The notes under the pieces were generated by a model. The model saw nothing but the letters and a program-made list of their open reading frames with translations. It did not search any database and had not been told where the DNA came from. Below are positions 48,176 through 56,207 of a stretch of 64,000 nt of DNA, piece by piece. The stretch is from NCBI GenBank assembly GCA_015472025.1, contig BNHL01000001.1, positions 992,001-1,056,000 of the forward strand, written 5' to 3'. The stretch comes from Cytophagales bacterium WSM2-2. Lineage in GTDB: Bacteria > Bacteroidota > Bacteroidia > Cytophagales > Cyclobacteriaceae. Position numbers and translations under genes: made by a program. Positions within the stretch are counted from its first letter, which is position 1; the number at the start of each line of letters is the position of its first letter.

Positions 48176-48907
48176 ATGAAAATAAACTTACTTCCTCTAC
48201 TGGTGCTTGTAACCGCGTCAGCTTTCGCTCAGACACCTGTGAACAAAACTTTTGCCGTCCAAGCAGGACAAAAAATAAAGATGCATTTCGATTATCCCCA
48301 GTTAATCAAAGTAACCACCTGGAATAAAAACGAAATCGCTATCACCGGAGAGGTGAGCATCAATACGGGAGAAAATGATGACGCATTTAAGTTGGAATCA
48401 GAAGTCTCCGGAAATGAAATACTTGTCTCCGGGGAGATTCGAAACCTCAAAAGCCTTCCTCATCACGTCACCATTTGGAATAACGGACAAAAAATGTCCT
48501 TCCGTACAAAAGAAGATTATAACAAATATGCCAGTGAGCATGGCCGTAATTATGAGTCGATGAGCTGGGGAACGGATATCGATATTTTCCTGGAAATCAA
48601 AGTTCCTGAAAATATGCAAACGGATATACTATTAACTTATGGAACGCTAGAGATCAAAAATTTTAACGGTCCGCTAATCGCTGAATCAACTTATGGAGGA
48701 GTGGATGCCGCACTTGCGGAAAAATCGATCGGAGACCTCCGGGCGGAAACCAGCTACGGCCAAATCTACACCAACTTTAATTGCAAATTCACAGGAAGCG
48801 AGTTCAGGGATTTTCATACCGTGGTGAATGCGAAGCCGGGTAACGGACCGAGTTACAGTTTCGAATCAAAGTATGGGAATGTGTATTTAAGGAAAGCCCT
48901 CCAGTAA
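48176..48907 (+). CDS. Secreted DUF4097-family beta-repeat protein, copy 2
   Basis: 243 residues with a signal peptide ending near ASAFAQT. It shares the beta-solenoid pattern of its neighbour (TDILLTYGTLEIKNFNGPLIAE, STYGGVDAAL, ETSYGQIYTNF, ESKYGNVYLRKAL) and the same C-terminal ending (VYLRK), so they are paralogues, but overall identity is low. It is the last gene of the sigma/anti-sigma run and ends at a strong inverted repeat. Confidence 0.8.
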   Translation: MKINLLPLLVLVTASAFAQTPVNKTFAVQAGQKIKMHFDYPQLIKVTTWNKNEIAITGEVSINTGENDDAFKLESEVSGNEILVSGEIRNLKSLPHHVTIWNNGQKMSFRTKEDYNKYASEHGRNYESMSWGTDIDIFLEIKVPENMQTDILLTYGTLEIKNFNGPLIAESTYGGVDAALAEKSIGDLRAETSYGQIYTNFNCKFTGSEFRDFHTVVNAKPGNGPSYSFESKYGNVYLRKALQ

Positions 48908-48979
48908 TCGTTATTCGTTCTTGGTTGTTCGTTATTCGTCACAGTCCAACAACGAATAACGAACAACCCACAACGATTA
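48905..48979. repeat. Long inverted repeat between convergent genes
   Basis: A perfect 17-bp inverted repeat, GGTTGTTCGTTATTCGT (48923-48939) and its complement (48952-48968), has a 12-base loop. An outer 8-bp pair (TAATCGTT at 48905-48912, AACGATTA at 48972-48979) extends it. It spans the gap between the DUF4097 and BtuF-like genes and reaches both coding ends. It may act as a bidirectional terminator or be a dispersed repeat. Confidence 0.75.
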
Positions 48980-50179
48980 ATCCAGTTTCTTATAAAAAAA
49001 CAGTTTGTATTCCGGCATTAGCTCCGGATGAGCGATCTTCACAAGGTCTTTCAAAATCAAATCAGGTCGCAAATAGCCAAGTTCCAAAAATTCACTTCCA
49101 CCCTTCGCTCCTATTCGTGCATTGTAGGTGTAAACATTTTTGTCTTTGAATGGTTTGAATAGAGCGTATCGCTTTTCAGCAGACTCAATCTCCTTCAGCG
49201 TCTTGAAGCTCCCCACGCCAATCCACAAATCAGCGTCTTTAGCTTTTGCGAATACGGATTCAAAACTCACCTCAAGAAAACCATTGGATTCAGTATCGTT
49301 CCATAAATAATTGCTGCCCGCATCATTCAATAAATAAGCAGCATAATTTTTACCACCCGGCATAAACCACGCGTCTCCATAGACTACGCCACTCATGACC
49401 GTTGGTTTGGTAGAACTATTCTTGGCCAGCGACTGGGCAGTCATATATTCATTTTCGATAGACTTGAAGACTGAATCCGCCATGGCTTCCTTATTGAAAA
49501 ACAACGCCATGAACTTGATCCATTCAGCACGACCGAGCGGATGTTTTTCCAGGTATTCGGCATTGATCACGATGGGTACCCCCAGGTCTTTTATTTTTTT
49601 CAACTGACCGAGGTCACTGCTCATCGCATAGCCCATCACCATCGCAGGCTTGAGAACAAATAATTCTTCAATATTCATCCCTTTGTCAATACCAAGCTCC
49701 TTTACTTTGCCTGCATCAATCCGCTGACGCATTTTTTCAGAGCTGATGTAATCAGTCGTGGGAAATCCAACGAGCTTCTCAGATTCATTCAAGTAATCCA
49801 GCAATGGAATATGCGTGGTGGATGTGCAAACAATTGACTCAATCGGGACTGTAACCACTTGCACATCTTTGCCATGCTCAGGAACTTCTTTTCCTTTTTT
49901 AACAAGCAAGTATTCATACCCTGATGTCGCCCCTTGATAAGGATAAGTAATAGTTACGAGTTTGCTGTCGGCATTAATTGCTTTTACTGTAAAGCCCTGG
50001 GCGTACTTGAGCGTGACCTCAACGGGTTTTTTCTCTGGTGCCTTACAACTAAAAACAAGGAGAATAACTACGAATTGCAGGCTGCTGGCCAGAAGCAACG
50101 ATGTGTCGAATGGTGATCTGAATGACCAAAAATTTTTACTGCCATTTATAGATGAGAAAAGCGTTTTAAATTTTTTCAT
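48977..50179 (-). CDS. BtuF-like ABC transporter substrate-binding lipoprotein
   Basis: 400 residues with a lipoprotein signal (VFSC, Cys45). The periplasmic binding fold of the helical-backbone type is indicated by TTHIPLLDYLNESEKLVGFP, NIEELFVLKPAMVMGYAMS, KKIKDLGVPIVINAEYLE and GGSEFLELGYLRPDLILKDL. Such proteins bind corrinoids or iron-siderophores. It is divergent from a cobalamin riboswitch and btuB-like gene, with 24 bases to the riboswitch -7 element, so a B12-binding role is favoured. No permease or ATPase is adjacent. Confidence 0.8.
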   Translation of the reverse strand: MKKFKTLFSSINGSKNFWSFRSPFDTSLLLASSLQFVVILLVFSCKAPEKKPVEVTLKYAQGFTVKAINADSKLVTITYPYQGATSGYEYLLVKKGKEVPEHGKDVQVVTVPIESIVCTSTTHIPLLDYLNESEKLVGFPTTDYISSEKMRQRIDAGKVKELGIDKGMNIEELFVLKPAMVMGYAMSSDLGQLKKIKDLGVPIVINAEYLEKHPLGRAEWIKFMALFFNKEAMADSVFKSIENEYMTAQSLAKNSSTKPTVMSGVVYGDAWFMPGGKNYAAYLLNDAGSNYLWNDTESNGFLEVSFESVFAKAKDADLWIGVGSFKTLKEIESAEKRYALFKPFKDKNVYTYNARIGAKGGSEFLELGYLRPDLILKDLVKIAHPELMPEYKLFFYKKLD

Positions 50180-50202
50180 GGCACAAGTATCGTAAAAATA
50201 TT

Positions 50203-50210
50203 TATGTTTG
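50203..50210 (+). promoter_or_regulatory. Candidate -7 element for the riboswitch transcript
   Basis: TATGTTTG matches the TAnnTTTG consensus and lies 7 bases before the first pairing base of the riboswitch P1 stem (50217), where transcription would be expected to begin. No TTG is found at the exact -33 spacing. Confidence 0.45.
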
Positions 50211-50216
50211 CGCTCA

Positions 50217-50407
50217 GATCATGGTTCGCGCTCAGCATAACAAGCTTAGCGTGATTAAAAGGGAATCCCGTGTAAAACGGGAGCTGTCCCCGCAACTGTA
50301 ATCCTTCAGAAAGAAATTTCTGAAACACTGAAATCAAGGCCACTGTTACGAATCATCGAGACGGGAAGGCGTCAGTAAAAAGGAGAGCCAGGAGACCTGC
50401 CACGATT
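50217..50407 (+). ncRNA. Cobalamin (vitamin B12) riboswitch
   Basis: The core pieces occur in order: AAAAGGGAATCCCGTG, CGGGAGCTGTCCCCGCAACTG, GCCACTG near 50338-50344, and the B12 box AGCCAGGAGACCTGCC (50386-50401). P1 can form from 50217-50225 with 50399-50407 (8 of 9 pairs including G-T). It binds adenosyl- or another cobalamin and should reduce expression of the btuB-like gene, whose start codon lies 102 bases downstream. Bacteroidota B12 uptake genes are commonly controlled this way. Confidence 0.93.
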
Positions 50408-50480
50408 AAAAAATGATTTTAGCTTTCGGGTGAAAAGCTGGAAATGTACTAGAGTATTTCTACTACAAATCCGGATTTGC

Positions 50481-50520
50481 ACCTGTCGCATGGTTTTAAC
50501 CAACTCAAATGCGTGCAGGT
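50481..50520 (+). promoter_or_regulatory. Hairpin covering the btuB start codon
   Basis: ACCTGTCGCAT (50481-50491) can pair with ATGCGTGCAGGT (50509-50520), with a wobble and one bulged T. The 3' arm begins with the btuB ATG, so the start codon would be held in the stem. Its 3' end, GCAGGT (50515-50520), is also complementary to ACCTGC (50395-50400) in the riboswitch B12 box, which could let cobalamin binding switch the fold. Confidence 0.6.
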
Positions 50521-52380
50521 TTATTTTTTTTATGCATTGAACTGTCGTGCCATTTTCTTTCGGCACAACGGAGGGACACTGTGCTGAAGCCAGTCATTGT
50601 TTATGCATTTCCTGATGAAAAATTCCTGCATGGATCCACTGTAACAACAATCGATTCAGCCTTGAAGGCGAGAGAAAATTCCCGTCACTTGGGAGAACTC
50701 CTATCACTTCAGTTTCCAATTTATTTCAGGAACTACGGCAGCGGAATGATATCCAGTATCAGCCTGCGCGGAACATCACCGCAGCACACGGCTGTACTCT
50801 GGAATGGTATTAACATCAACAGTTTTTCGCTAGGGCAAGCCGATTTTTCAATTTTACCTGCGGTTGCATTCAATGATGTTAAAGTGCATGCCGGGGCTGG
50901 AAGCGCGCGATTTGGCAGCGGTGCTTTTGGCGGAACGGTGCTTCTGAATTCCTATTCAAATCACTCACCACTGGCAATCTCGCTAACGCAAGAAGCCGGG
51001 AGCTATGGAAGATATTTTTCATCTGTTAAAATTTCCTGGAACAACGGTAGGTGGAGCTTTTCATCCGGAGGTTATAATCTGGTCTCGAAAAACAATTTTA
51101 AAGTTCTTATAACGGATCAACCACAATCTCATGCCTCTTTCCGGCAATCAGGGTTCCTACAAGATGTTGAATATCGGCTGACCTCAGGCAAAGCAATCAG
51201 TCTCCACTATTGGTATCACGACAGTGACCGCGATGTTCAGCCCACTATTGGTCAGCTCAATTCACAAGACAATCAGCAGGATCGAAACCATCGAGTCAGT
51301 CTCACTTACAAGTCAAATGGTTCATATGGATTGTTCACCGCTACCAGTGGCTATGTCAATGACGTCATCGTTTATGACGGAGATCGAAGTGAAATTGAAC
51401 GGTGGACTTCTTCTGTTCGTCACAGTTTTATCTTAAAAAAAATCGGAGTACAAGTCGGTGCCGACTGGAATCACATTATTGGAAAAATCCGGGAGTATCA
51501 GGGCGGTCATCCACAGGAAAACCGCTTCGACTTTATGGCTTCTTTTGAGAAGCAACTATCTGACCGAATTTCGGTGGCGTTGAATTTGAGACAACCTGTC
51601 GTCACTGGATTCAGCGCACCATTTTTGATTTACATCGGCTCTGATTACCGGGTAATAAAAAAAGAGAGTCTCGTTCTGAAACTGAATGCGAATGTCTCTA
51701 AAAATTATCGCGTGCCTACATTCAACGATCGTTACTGGCAGAATGCCGGAGATCCGAATTTGCTTCCTGAAACCAGCCATTCAGCAGAAGCAGGCTGGAG
51801 CCTTCAATTGAAACGCCTGGAATTTTCAAACGCGTGGTTTGCACAAAGTGTCGATGAATGGATTCAATGGGTGCCAGGAGCTAACGGAGCTTTTCGCCCG
51901 CAAAATGTACAGCAAGTACTTGCTGAAGGATTTGACCTCCGCTTGAACTCTCGGATTCGTTTTGGAGAAGTGACAATCATTCCAACGATCTCCTATCAAT
52001 TCACCAAGTCGGTCACCACACAAGCACCACCCTCACAACAATACGTCATCAACAAGCAATTGTTATACACACCCGTGCATACTGGTTCAGGATTCTTACA
52101 AATCAATTTGAAAAGTTATGCTGCCGATGTTTCTGCACAATACAGCGGCAAACGATATACGGAGGCTGGCAACTCTGAAACGTATGCACTGCCCGCGTTT
52201 CTTCTGCTCAATTCTTCCATTGGAAAGTATTGGCTAATCAATCGGCATCGGATTGACCTTCGATTCACGGTAAAAAATATTCTAAACCTGGACTATCAGC
52301 TTTATTCCGGTCGCGCTATGCCCGGCCGTAACTACAACATTCAACTCAACTATCAATTACAATCAAAACAAAAACTATGA
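50509..52380 (+). CDS. btuB: BtuB-like TonB-dependent cobalamin receptor
   Basis: 623 residues with a short signal peptide ending near FLSAQ. After a TonB-box-like LKPVIVYA comes the plug (ISLRGTSPQHTAVLWNGININ, VKVHAGAGSARFGSGAFGGTV), then a 22-strand barrel ending with the typical NLDYQLYSGRAMPGRNY. The upstream cobalamin riboswitch is the main reason to assign vitamin B12 as the ligand. The stop overlaps the start of the next gene (ATGA), so the two are coupled. Confidence 0.9.
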   Translation: MRAGLFFLCIELSCHFLSAQRRDTVLKPVIVYAFPDEKFLHGSTVTTIDSALKARENSRHLGELLSLQFPIYFRNYGSGMISSISLRGTSPQHTAVLWNGININSFSLGQADFSILPAVAFNDVKVHAGAGSARFGSGAFGGTVLLNSYSNHSPLAISLTQEAGSYGRYFSSVKISWNNGRWSFSSGGYNLVSKNNFKVLITDQPQSHASFRQSGFLQDVEYRLTSGKAISLHYWYHDSDRDVQPTIGQLNSQDNQQDRNHRVSLTYKSNGSYGLFTATSGYVNDVIVYDGDRSEIERWTSSVRHSFILKKIGVQVGADWNHIIGKIREYQGGHPQENRFDFMASFEKQLSDRISVALNLRQPVVTGFSAPFLIYIGSDYRVIKKESLVLKLNANVSKNYRVPTFNDRYWQNAGDPNLLPETSHSAEAGWSLQLKRLEFSNAWFAQSVDEWIQWVPGANGAFRPQNVQQVLAEGFDLRLNSRIRFGEVTIIPTISYQFTKSVTTQAPPSQQYVINKQLLYTPVHTGSGFLQINLKSYAADVSAQYSGKRYTEAGNSETYALPAFLLLNSSIGKYWLINRHRIDLRFTVKNILNLDYQLYSGRAMPGRNYNIQLNYQLQSKQKL

Positions 52381-53438
52381 ATTCAAAATCAATGAAGAGT
52401 GTATTGGCTTTAGCGTTTACCGTACTGTTCCTGGCCGGTTGTCAGCAGAAAGATGTGATCAAAGGAAAATATCAATCCGGTGTTCTGGTTGCCAATGAAG
52501 GCGGCTTCGGTTCAGCTAACGGAGATGTGACTTACTACAACTCAAACGGTACCATTCAACAAGCGATTTTTAATGCTGTAAATGGAACTTTTGCAGGTGA
52601 TGTACTTCAATCGATCACAATCGATGGAGACGCTGGATACCTGGTGTTAAATGGCAGCAATAAAATCGAAGTGGTGGACGACAATACATTTACACGCAAG
52701 TCCACAATCACAGACACGCAACTCGACAAGCCGAGGTACTTACAAGTAATCAATGGAAAAGCATACGTAAGTGTGTGGGGAGCCTATAATTCTACCTTCT
52801 CCTTAATTGACTCTTACATTCTCGTTTTTGACACTAAGACTCTGGCTTTCGTTAAAAAAATCGATACAGATGAAGGGACAGAAAATCTTTTGTACAATGG
52901 CCAATATCTTTTCGCATCAAATTACAACTTCGGAGGTTCAAGCACAGTGAATGTAATTAATCCTTCGACCAACGAGTCAATTCAAAAAATCACGCTTTCA
53001 CCCGGACCTGGCGGAATGGTTCTCGATTCAAACGGTAAACTTTGGGTTATCACAAGCGGCAGTTATCACGGAAATGATGGAAAACTTTACAGGATCAATC
53101 CTTCCACGTTTGTCATCGAACAAACCATTCAGCTCGGGCTCAATCCAGGTATTGATTTGGGAATCTCACCCGACAAAAAGAGCTTGTACTACTACTCAGG
53201 CAAGTCGATTTATAAGGTTGGAACAGATGCTACTACTGCCCCGGCTTCTTCATGGGTTACCAATGCCAATGTTGTAGCCTCATATGCATTAGGTGTAGAC
53301 CCAAGAACTGGTGATGTGTACTTGGGCGATGCCTTGAATTTTTCTGCTCAGGGAAAAGCCTACGTTTATGGAAGTGATGCTTCTTTAAAAACCTCGTTTG
53401 ATACAGGAATATCTCCCGGACAGTTTATTTTCAGATAA
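52377..53438 (+). CDS. BtuG-like beta-propeller surface lipoprotein
   Basis: 353 residues with a lipobox LAGC (Cys22). The body repeats a YncE-like beta-propeller unit (for example IDGDAGYLVLNGSNKIEVVD, VINGKAYVSVWG, VINPSTNESIQKITLS, DSNGKLWVITSG, GVDPRTGDVYLGDA). In Bacteroides, BtuG is a surface propeller lipoprotein encoded with BtuB that binds B12 with very high affinity and passes it to BtuB. The riboswitch, the ATGA coupling to btuB and the fold make the same role likely; residue-level identity was not checked. Confidence 0.75.
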   Translation: MNSKSMKSVLALAFTVLFLAGCQQKDVIKGKYQSGVLVANEGGFGSANGDVTYYNSNGTIQQAIFNAVNGTFAGDVLQSITIDGDAGYLVLNGSNKIEVVDDNTFTRKSTITDTQLDKPRYLQVINGKAYVSVWGAYNSTFSLIDSYILVFDTKTLAFVKKIDTDEGTENLLYNGQYLFASNYNFGGSSTVNVINPSTNESIQKITLSPGPGGMVLDSNGKLWVITSGSYHGNDGKLYRINPSTFVIEQTIQLGLNPGIDLGISPDKKSLYYYSGKSIYKVGTDATTAPASSWVTNANVVASYALGVDPRTGDVYLGDALNFSAQGKAYVYGSDASLKTSFDTGISPGQFIFR

Positions 53439-53450
53439 GCCCAAAAAGAA

Positions 53451-53469
53451 TTCCGAAACCGATTCGGAA
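53451..53469. repeat. 7-bp hairpin after the BtuG-like gene
   Basis: TTCCGAA (53451-53457) and TTCGGAA (53463-53469) flank an ACCGA loop, 13 bases after the stop codon. It may be a weak terminator, though no T tract follows. Confidence 0.45.
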
Positions 53470-53490
53470 GGAGGCTGGTTCATAATTACC

Positions 53491-53530
53491 TTTCGTCACC
53501 ATTTTCTTTTCAAAAGGAGTGGTGACGAAA
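53491..53530. repeat. Perfect 11-bp inverted repeat before the metalloprotease gene
   Basis: TTTCGTCACCA (53491-53501) and TGGTGACGAAA (53520-53530) form an 11-bp stem with an 18-base loop that can pair further (CTTTT with AAAAG). It ends 23 bases before the start codon at 53554, so it may be an operator or a leader hairpin. Confidence 0.55.
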
Positions 53531-53553
53531 TAAATTCACATAAAAGAAAATTT

Positions 53554-56031
53554 ATGAAACGCCTCCTCCCGATCGTGTTTGTTGCCTGCCTGCTGACTAA
53601 CCTGTCGGCCCAAAAGAAAAAAGAAGAAACTTCTCAGCCTGCACCGGTTTCCCCTATTGAAGCAAAAGTGGCCGGCATGAAAAAATACACCGGCTATTTT
53701 GATTTTTACTACGACAGCAAGCAGGATAAAATCCACCTGATCATTGACAAATTCGACACCGAGTTCCTGTATGTGCCGTCATTGACTGCAGGCGTTGGCT
53801 CTAATGATATCGGTCTTGACCGTAACCAACTCAACCGTGAGCGAATTGTGAAATTTGAACGCAGAGGCCCGAAGGTGCTGTTAACCGAACCAAATTATTT
53901 CTACCGTGCCATCAGTAACAACGAGGCTGAACGGAAAGCCGTTACGGAGTCATTTGCTCAATCCGTCCTCTGGGGTTTTACGGTTGTAGCCGAGGACCAA
54001 GGCAAAGTCCTGGTAGACGCCACTGATTTTTTAATTCAGGATGCGCATGATGTCATCGGTACGTTGCGTTCTTCTCAACAAGGGAGTTATTCGTTGGATA
54101 AATCCCGTTCTGCTTTTTACCTGGATCGCACCAGGAATTTTCCTCAGAACACAGAATTTGAAGTAACACTCACTTTTAACGGTCAGCCTTCGGGTGAATA
54201 CATTCGGAGTGTTACGCCAACCGCATCGAGTGTGACTATTCGTGAACACTTCTCTTTCATTCAGCTTCCCGACAACAATTTCAAGCCGCGTAAATTTGAT
54301 CCACGTGCCGGCTATTTCAATACCGCTTATTACGATTACGCCACTCCAATCAGTGAATCTTTGGAGAAGCGTTTGATCACACGTCATCGCTTGCAGAAAA
54401 AAGATCCTGGTGCAACGGTGAGCGAGGCAGTTAAACCTATCATTTATTATATGGACCCCGGAGCACCCGAACCAATTCGATCCGCATTAATGGATGGCGC
54501 TCGTTGGTGGAACCAGGCCTTTGAAGCTGCAGGGTATAAAAATGCTTTCCAGGTAGAAGTGCTTCCGGCAGATGCAGACCCGATGGACGTTCGTTACAAC
54601 GTTATTAACTGGGTTCATCGCGCCACGCGTGGCTGGTCATATGGCGGAGGAATCACCGATCCGCGGACGGGAGAAATTATTAAAGGACATGTAACGCTTG
54701 GCTCTCTTCGGGTACGCCAGGATTTTCTTATCGCAGAAGGATTACTCGCACCCTACGAAGAAGGCAAACCTGTTTCGCCTGAAATGGAAAAAATGGCGCT
54801 AGCACGTTTGCGGCAGTTGGCAGCACATGAGGTAGGTCATACTTTGGGCTTGGCTCATGCTTATTCTTCGAGTGCAGAAAATCTTGCTTCGGTAATGGAC
54901 TACCCTCACCCCGTAGTTAAGCTCGTCAATGGTAAAATCGATTTAAGTGAAGCATATGATACCAAGATAGCTGCGTTCGACAAAGTCGCTATTGCTTACG
55001 GCTACCAGGACTTCCCTTCCGGGACTAATGAAGACAAGGCCCTCAATGACATCATTCAGAATTCACTCAAAGCTGGTCTGACTTTCTTATCTGACCAGGA
55101 TGCGAGACCTCTCGGTGGTGCGCACCCTTATGCACACTTGTGGGACAATGGAAACGATCCTGTCGATGAACTGAATCGTGTCATCGAAATCAGGAATGTT
55201 GCATTAAAGAATTTTGGAGAGAAAAATATCAAACCCGGAGCTCCGATGGCTACACTTGAGGAAGTGTTGGTGCCAATATATTTCTTCCATCGCTATCAGA
55301 TGGAAGCAGCCGTGAAAACCATCGGAGGATTGAATTATCGTTATGCTTTACGAGGCGATGGCCAACCTGTAGCAGAGTTGCTTACACCCGAACAGGAAGC
55401 AAAAGCACTTGATGCTCTTTTAAAGACAGTAGACCCGTCATTTCTGGTATTACCCGAGAGTCTTTTGAAGATTATTCCTCCGCGGGCAATTGGCTATTCC
55501 CGTCATCGCGAATTGGTGAAAGTAAAAACAGATCTCACATTTGATCCTTTGTCTGCTGCGGAGACTGCTGCTGATATGACGTTCAGTTTGATTTTACACT
55601 CCTCACGCGCCAACCGTTTGATTGAACATCACGCAAGGAATCCAAAACTACCAAGTCTTGAAGCAGTAATTGATAAGTTGATCAATTCAATCTTTAAAGC
55701 TCCTGTGAGAACGGGAATGGAAGGCGCTATTCAGATGACGACCAATTTTGTTCTTTATTCCAATCTCGCAAAACTGGCAGTAAATAAAGGTGCAAGCGCT
55801 GAAGCCAAAGCAATTGCCTTTCTGAAACTCGATCAGCTTAAAAATGCATTGCAGGCGAAAGTCACCACAGATGAAGAATGGAAAGCGCATTACAATTACG
55901 TCATTAAACAGATTTCCAAATTGCTGGATAGCCCGGATGATTTTAAAGTAGAGAATCCGCTGCCACCTCCTCCGGGCATGCCTATTGGAGACTGTGATAT
56001 GAATTATACAGAATTGTCAGGCAACAAATAA
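53554..56031 (+). CDS. Secreted zinc-dependent metalloprotease (DUF5117/DUF5118 type)
   Basis: About 825 residues from the ATG at 53554, where a signal peptide begins (MKRLLPIVFVACLLTNLSAQ); the frame opens earlier at 53398 inside the preceding gene. The metzincin zinc motif HEVGHTLGLAH (425-435) and a Met-turn (VMDYPHP) are intact. The flanking sequence (FDFYYDSKQDKIHLIID at the N-terminus, YDYATPISESLEKRLITRHRL) matches the large DUF5117/DUF5118 proteases of Bacteroidota. It probably degrades extracellular or periplasmic protein. DUF5522 follows 2 bases downstream. Confidence 0.9.
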   Translation: MKRLLPIVFVACLLTNLSAQKKKEETSQPAPVSPIEAKVAGMKKYTGYFDFYYDSKQDKIHLIIDKFDTEFLYVPSLTAGVGSNDIGLDRNQLNRERIVKFERRGPKVLLTEPNYFYRAISNNEAERKAVTESFAQSVLWGFTVVAEDQGKVLVDATDFLIQDAHDVIGTLRSSQQGSYSLDKSRSAFYLDRTRNFPQNTEFEVTLTFNGQPSGEYIRSVTPTASSVTIREHFSFIQLPDNNFKPRKFDPRAGYFNTAYYDYATPISESLEKRLITRHRLQKKDPGATVSEAVKPIIYYMDPGAPEPIRSALMDGARWWNQAFEAAGYKNAFQVEVLPADADPMDVRYNVINWVHRATRGWSYGGGITDPRTGEIIKGHVTLGSLRVRQDFLIAEGLLAPYEEGKPVSPEMEKMALARLRQLAAHEVGHTLGLAHAYSSSAENLASVMDYPHPVVKLVNGKIDLSEAYDTKIAAFDKVAIAYGYQDFPSGTNEDKALNDIIQNSLKAGLTFLSDQDARPLGGAHPYAHLWDNGNDPVDELNRVIEIRNVALKNFGEKNIKPGAPMATLEEVLVPIYFFHRYQMEAAVKTIGGLNYRYALRGDGQPVAELLTPEQEAKALDALLKTVDPSFLVLPESLLKIIPPRAIGYSRHRELVKVKTDLTFDPLSAAETAADMTFSLILHSSRANRLIEHHARNPKLPSLEAVIDKLINSIFKAPVRTGMEGAIQMTTNFVLYSNLAKLAVNKGASAEAKAIAFLKLDQLKNALQAKVTTDEEWKAHYNYVIKQISKLLDSPDDFKVENPLPPPPGMPIGDCDMNYTELSGNK

Positions 56032-56033
56032 TT

Positions 56034-56207
56034 GTGAGCAAAGAAATTGAATTGAAGGAAGGTGAAGACTATTATTTCGAAAATGGGTTGATGGTCTTTA
56101 CTCAAAAGTATCACCTGAAACGCGGTCATTGTTGCAAGAGCGGCTGCCGGCACTGCCCTTACGGATTCAAAAAACCTTTGCCACCGGAAAAGGACAAGGC
56201 TACTTGA
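56034..56207 (+). CDS. DUF5522 Cys-rich small protein
   Basis: 57 residues from a GTG start at 56034. The C-terminal half carries GHCCKSGCRHCPYGF, the DUF5522 signature, with four cysteines and two histidines that could bind zinc or an iron-sulfur centre. The function of the family is unknown. It follows the metalloprotease by 2 bases and overlaps the end of convergent meaB by 8 bases. A plus-strand terminator lies further on, inside meaB. Confidence 0.8.
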   Translation: MSKEIELKEGEDYYFENGLMVFTQKYHLKRGHCCKSGCRHCPYGFKKPLPPEKDKAT

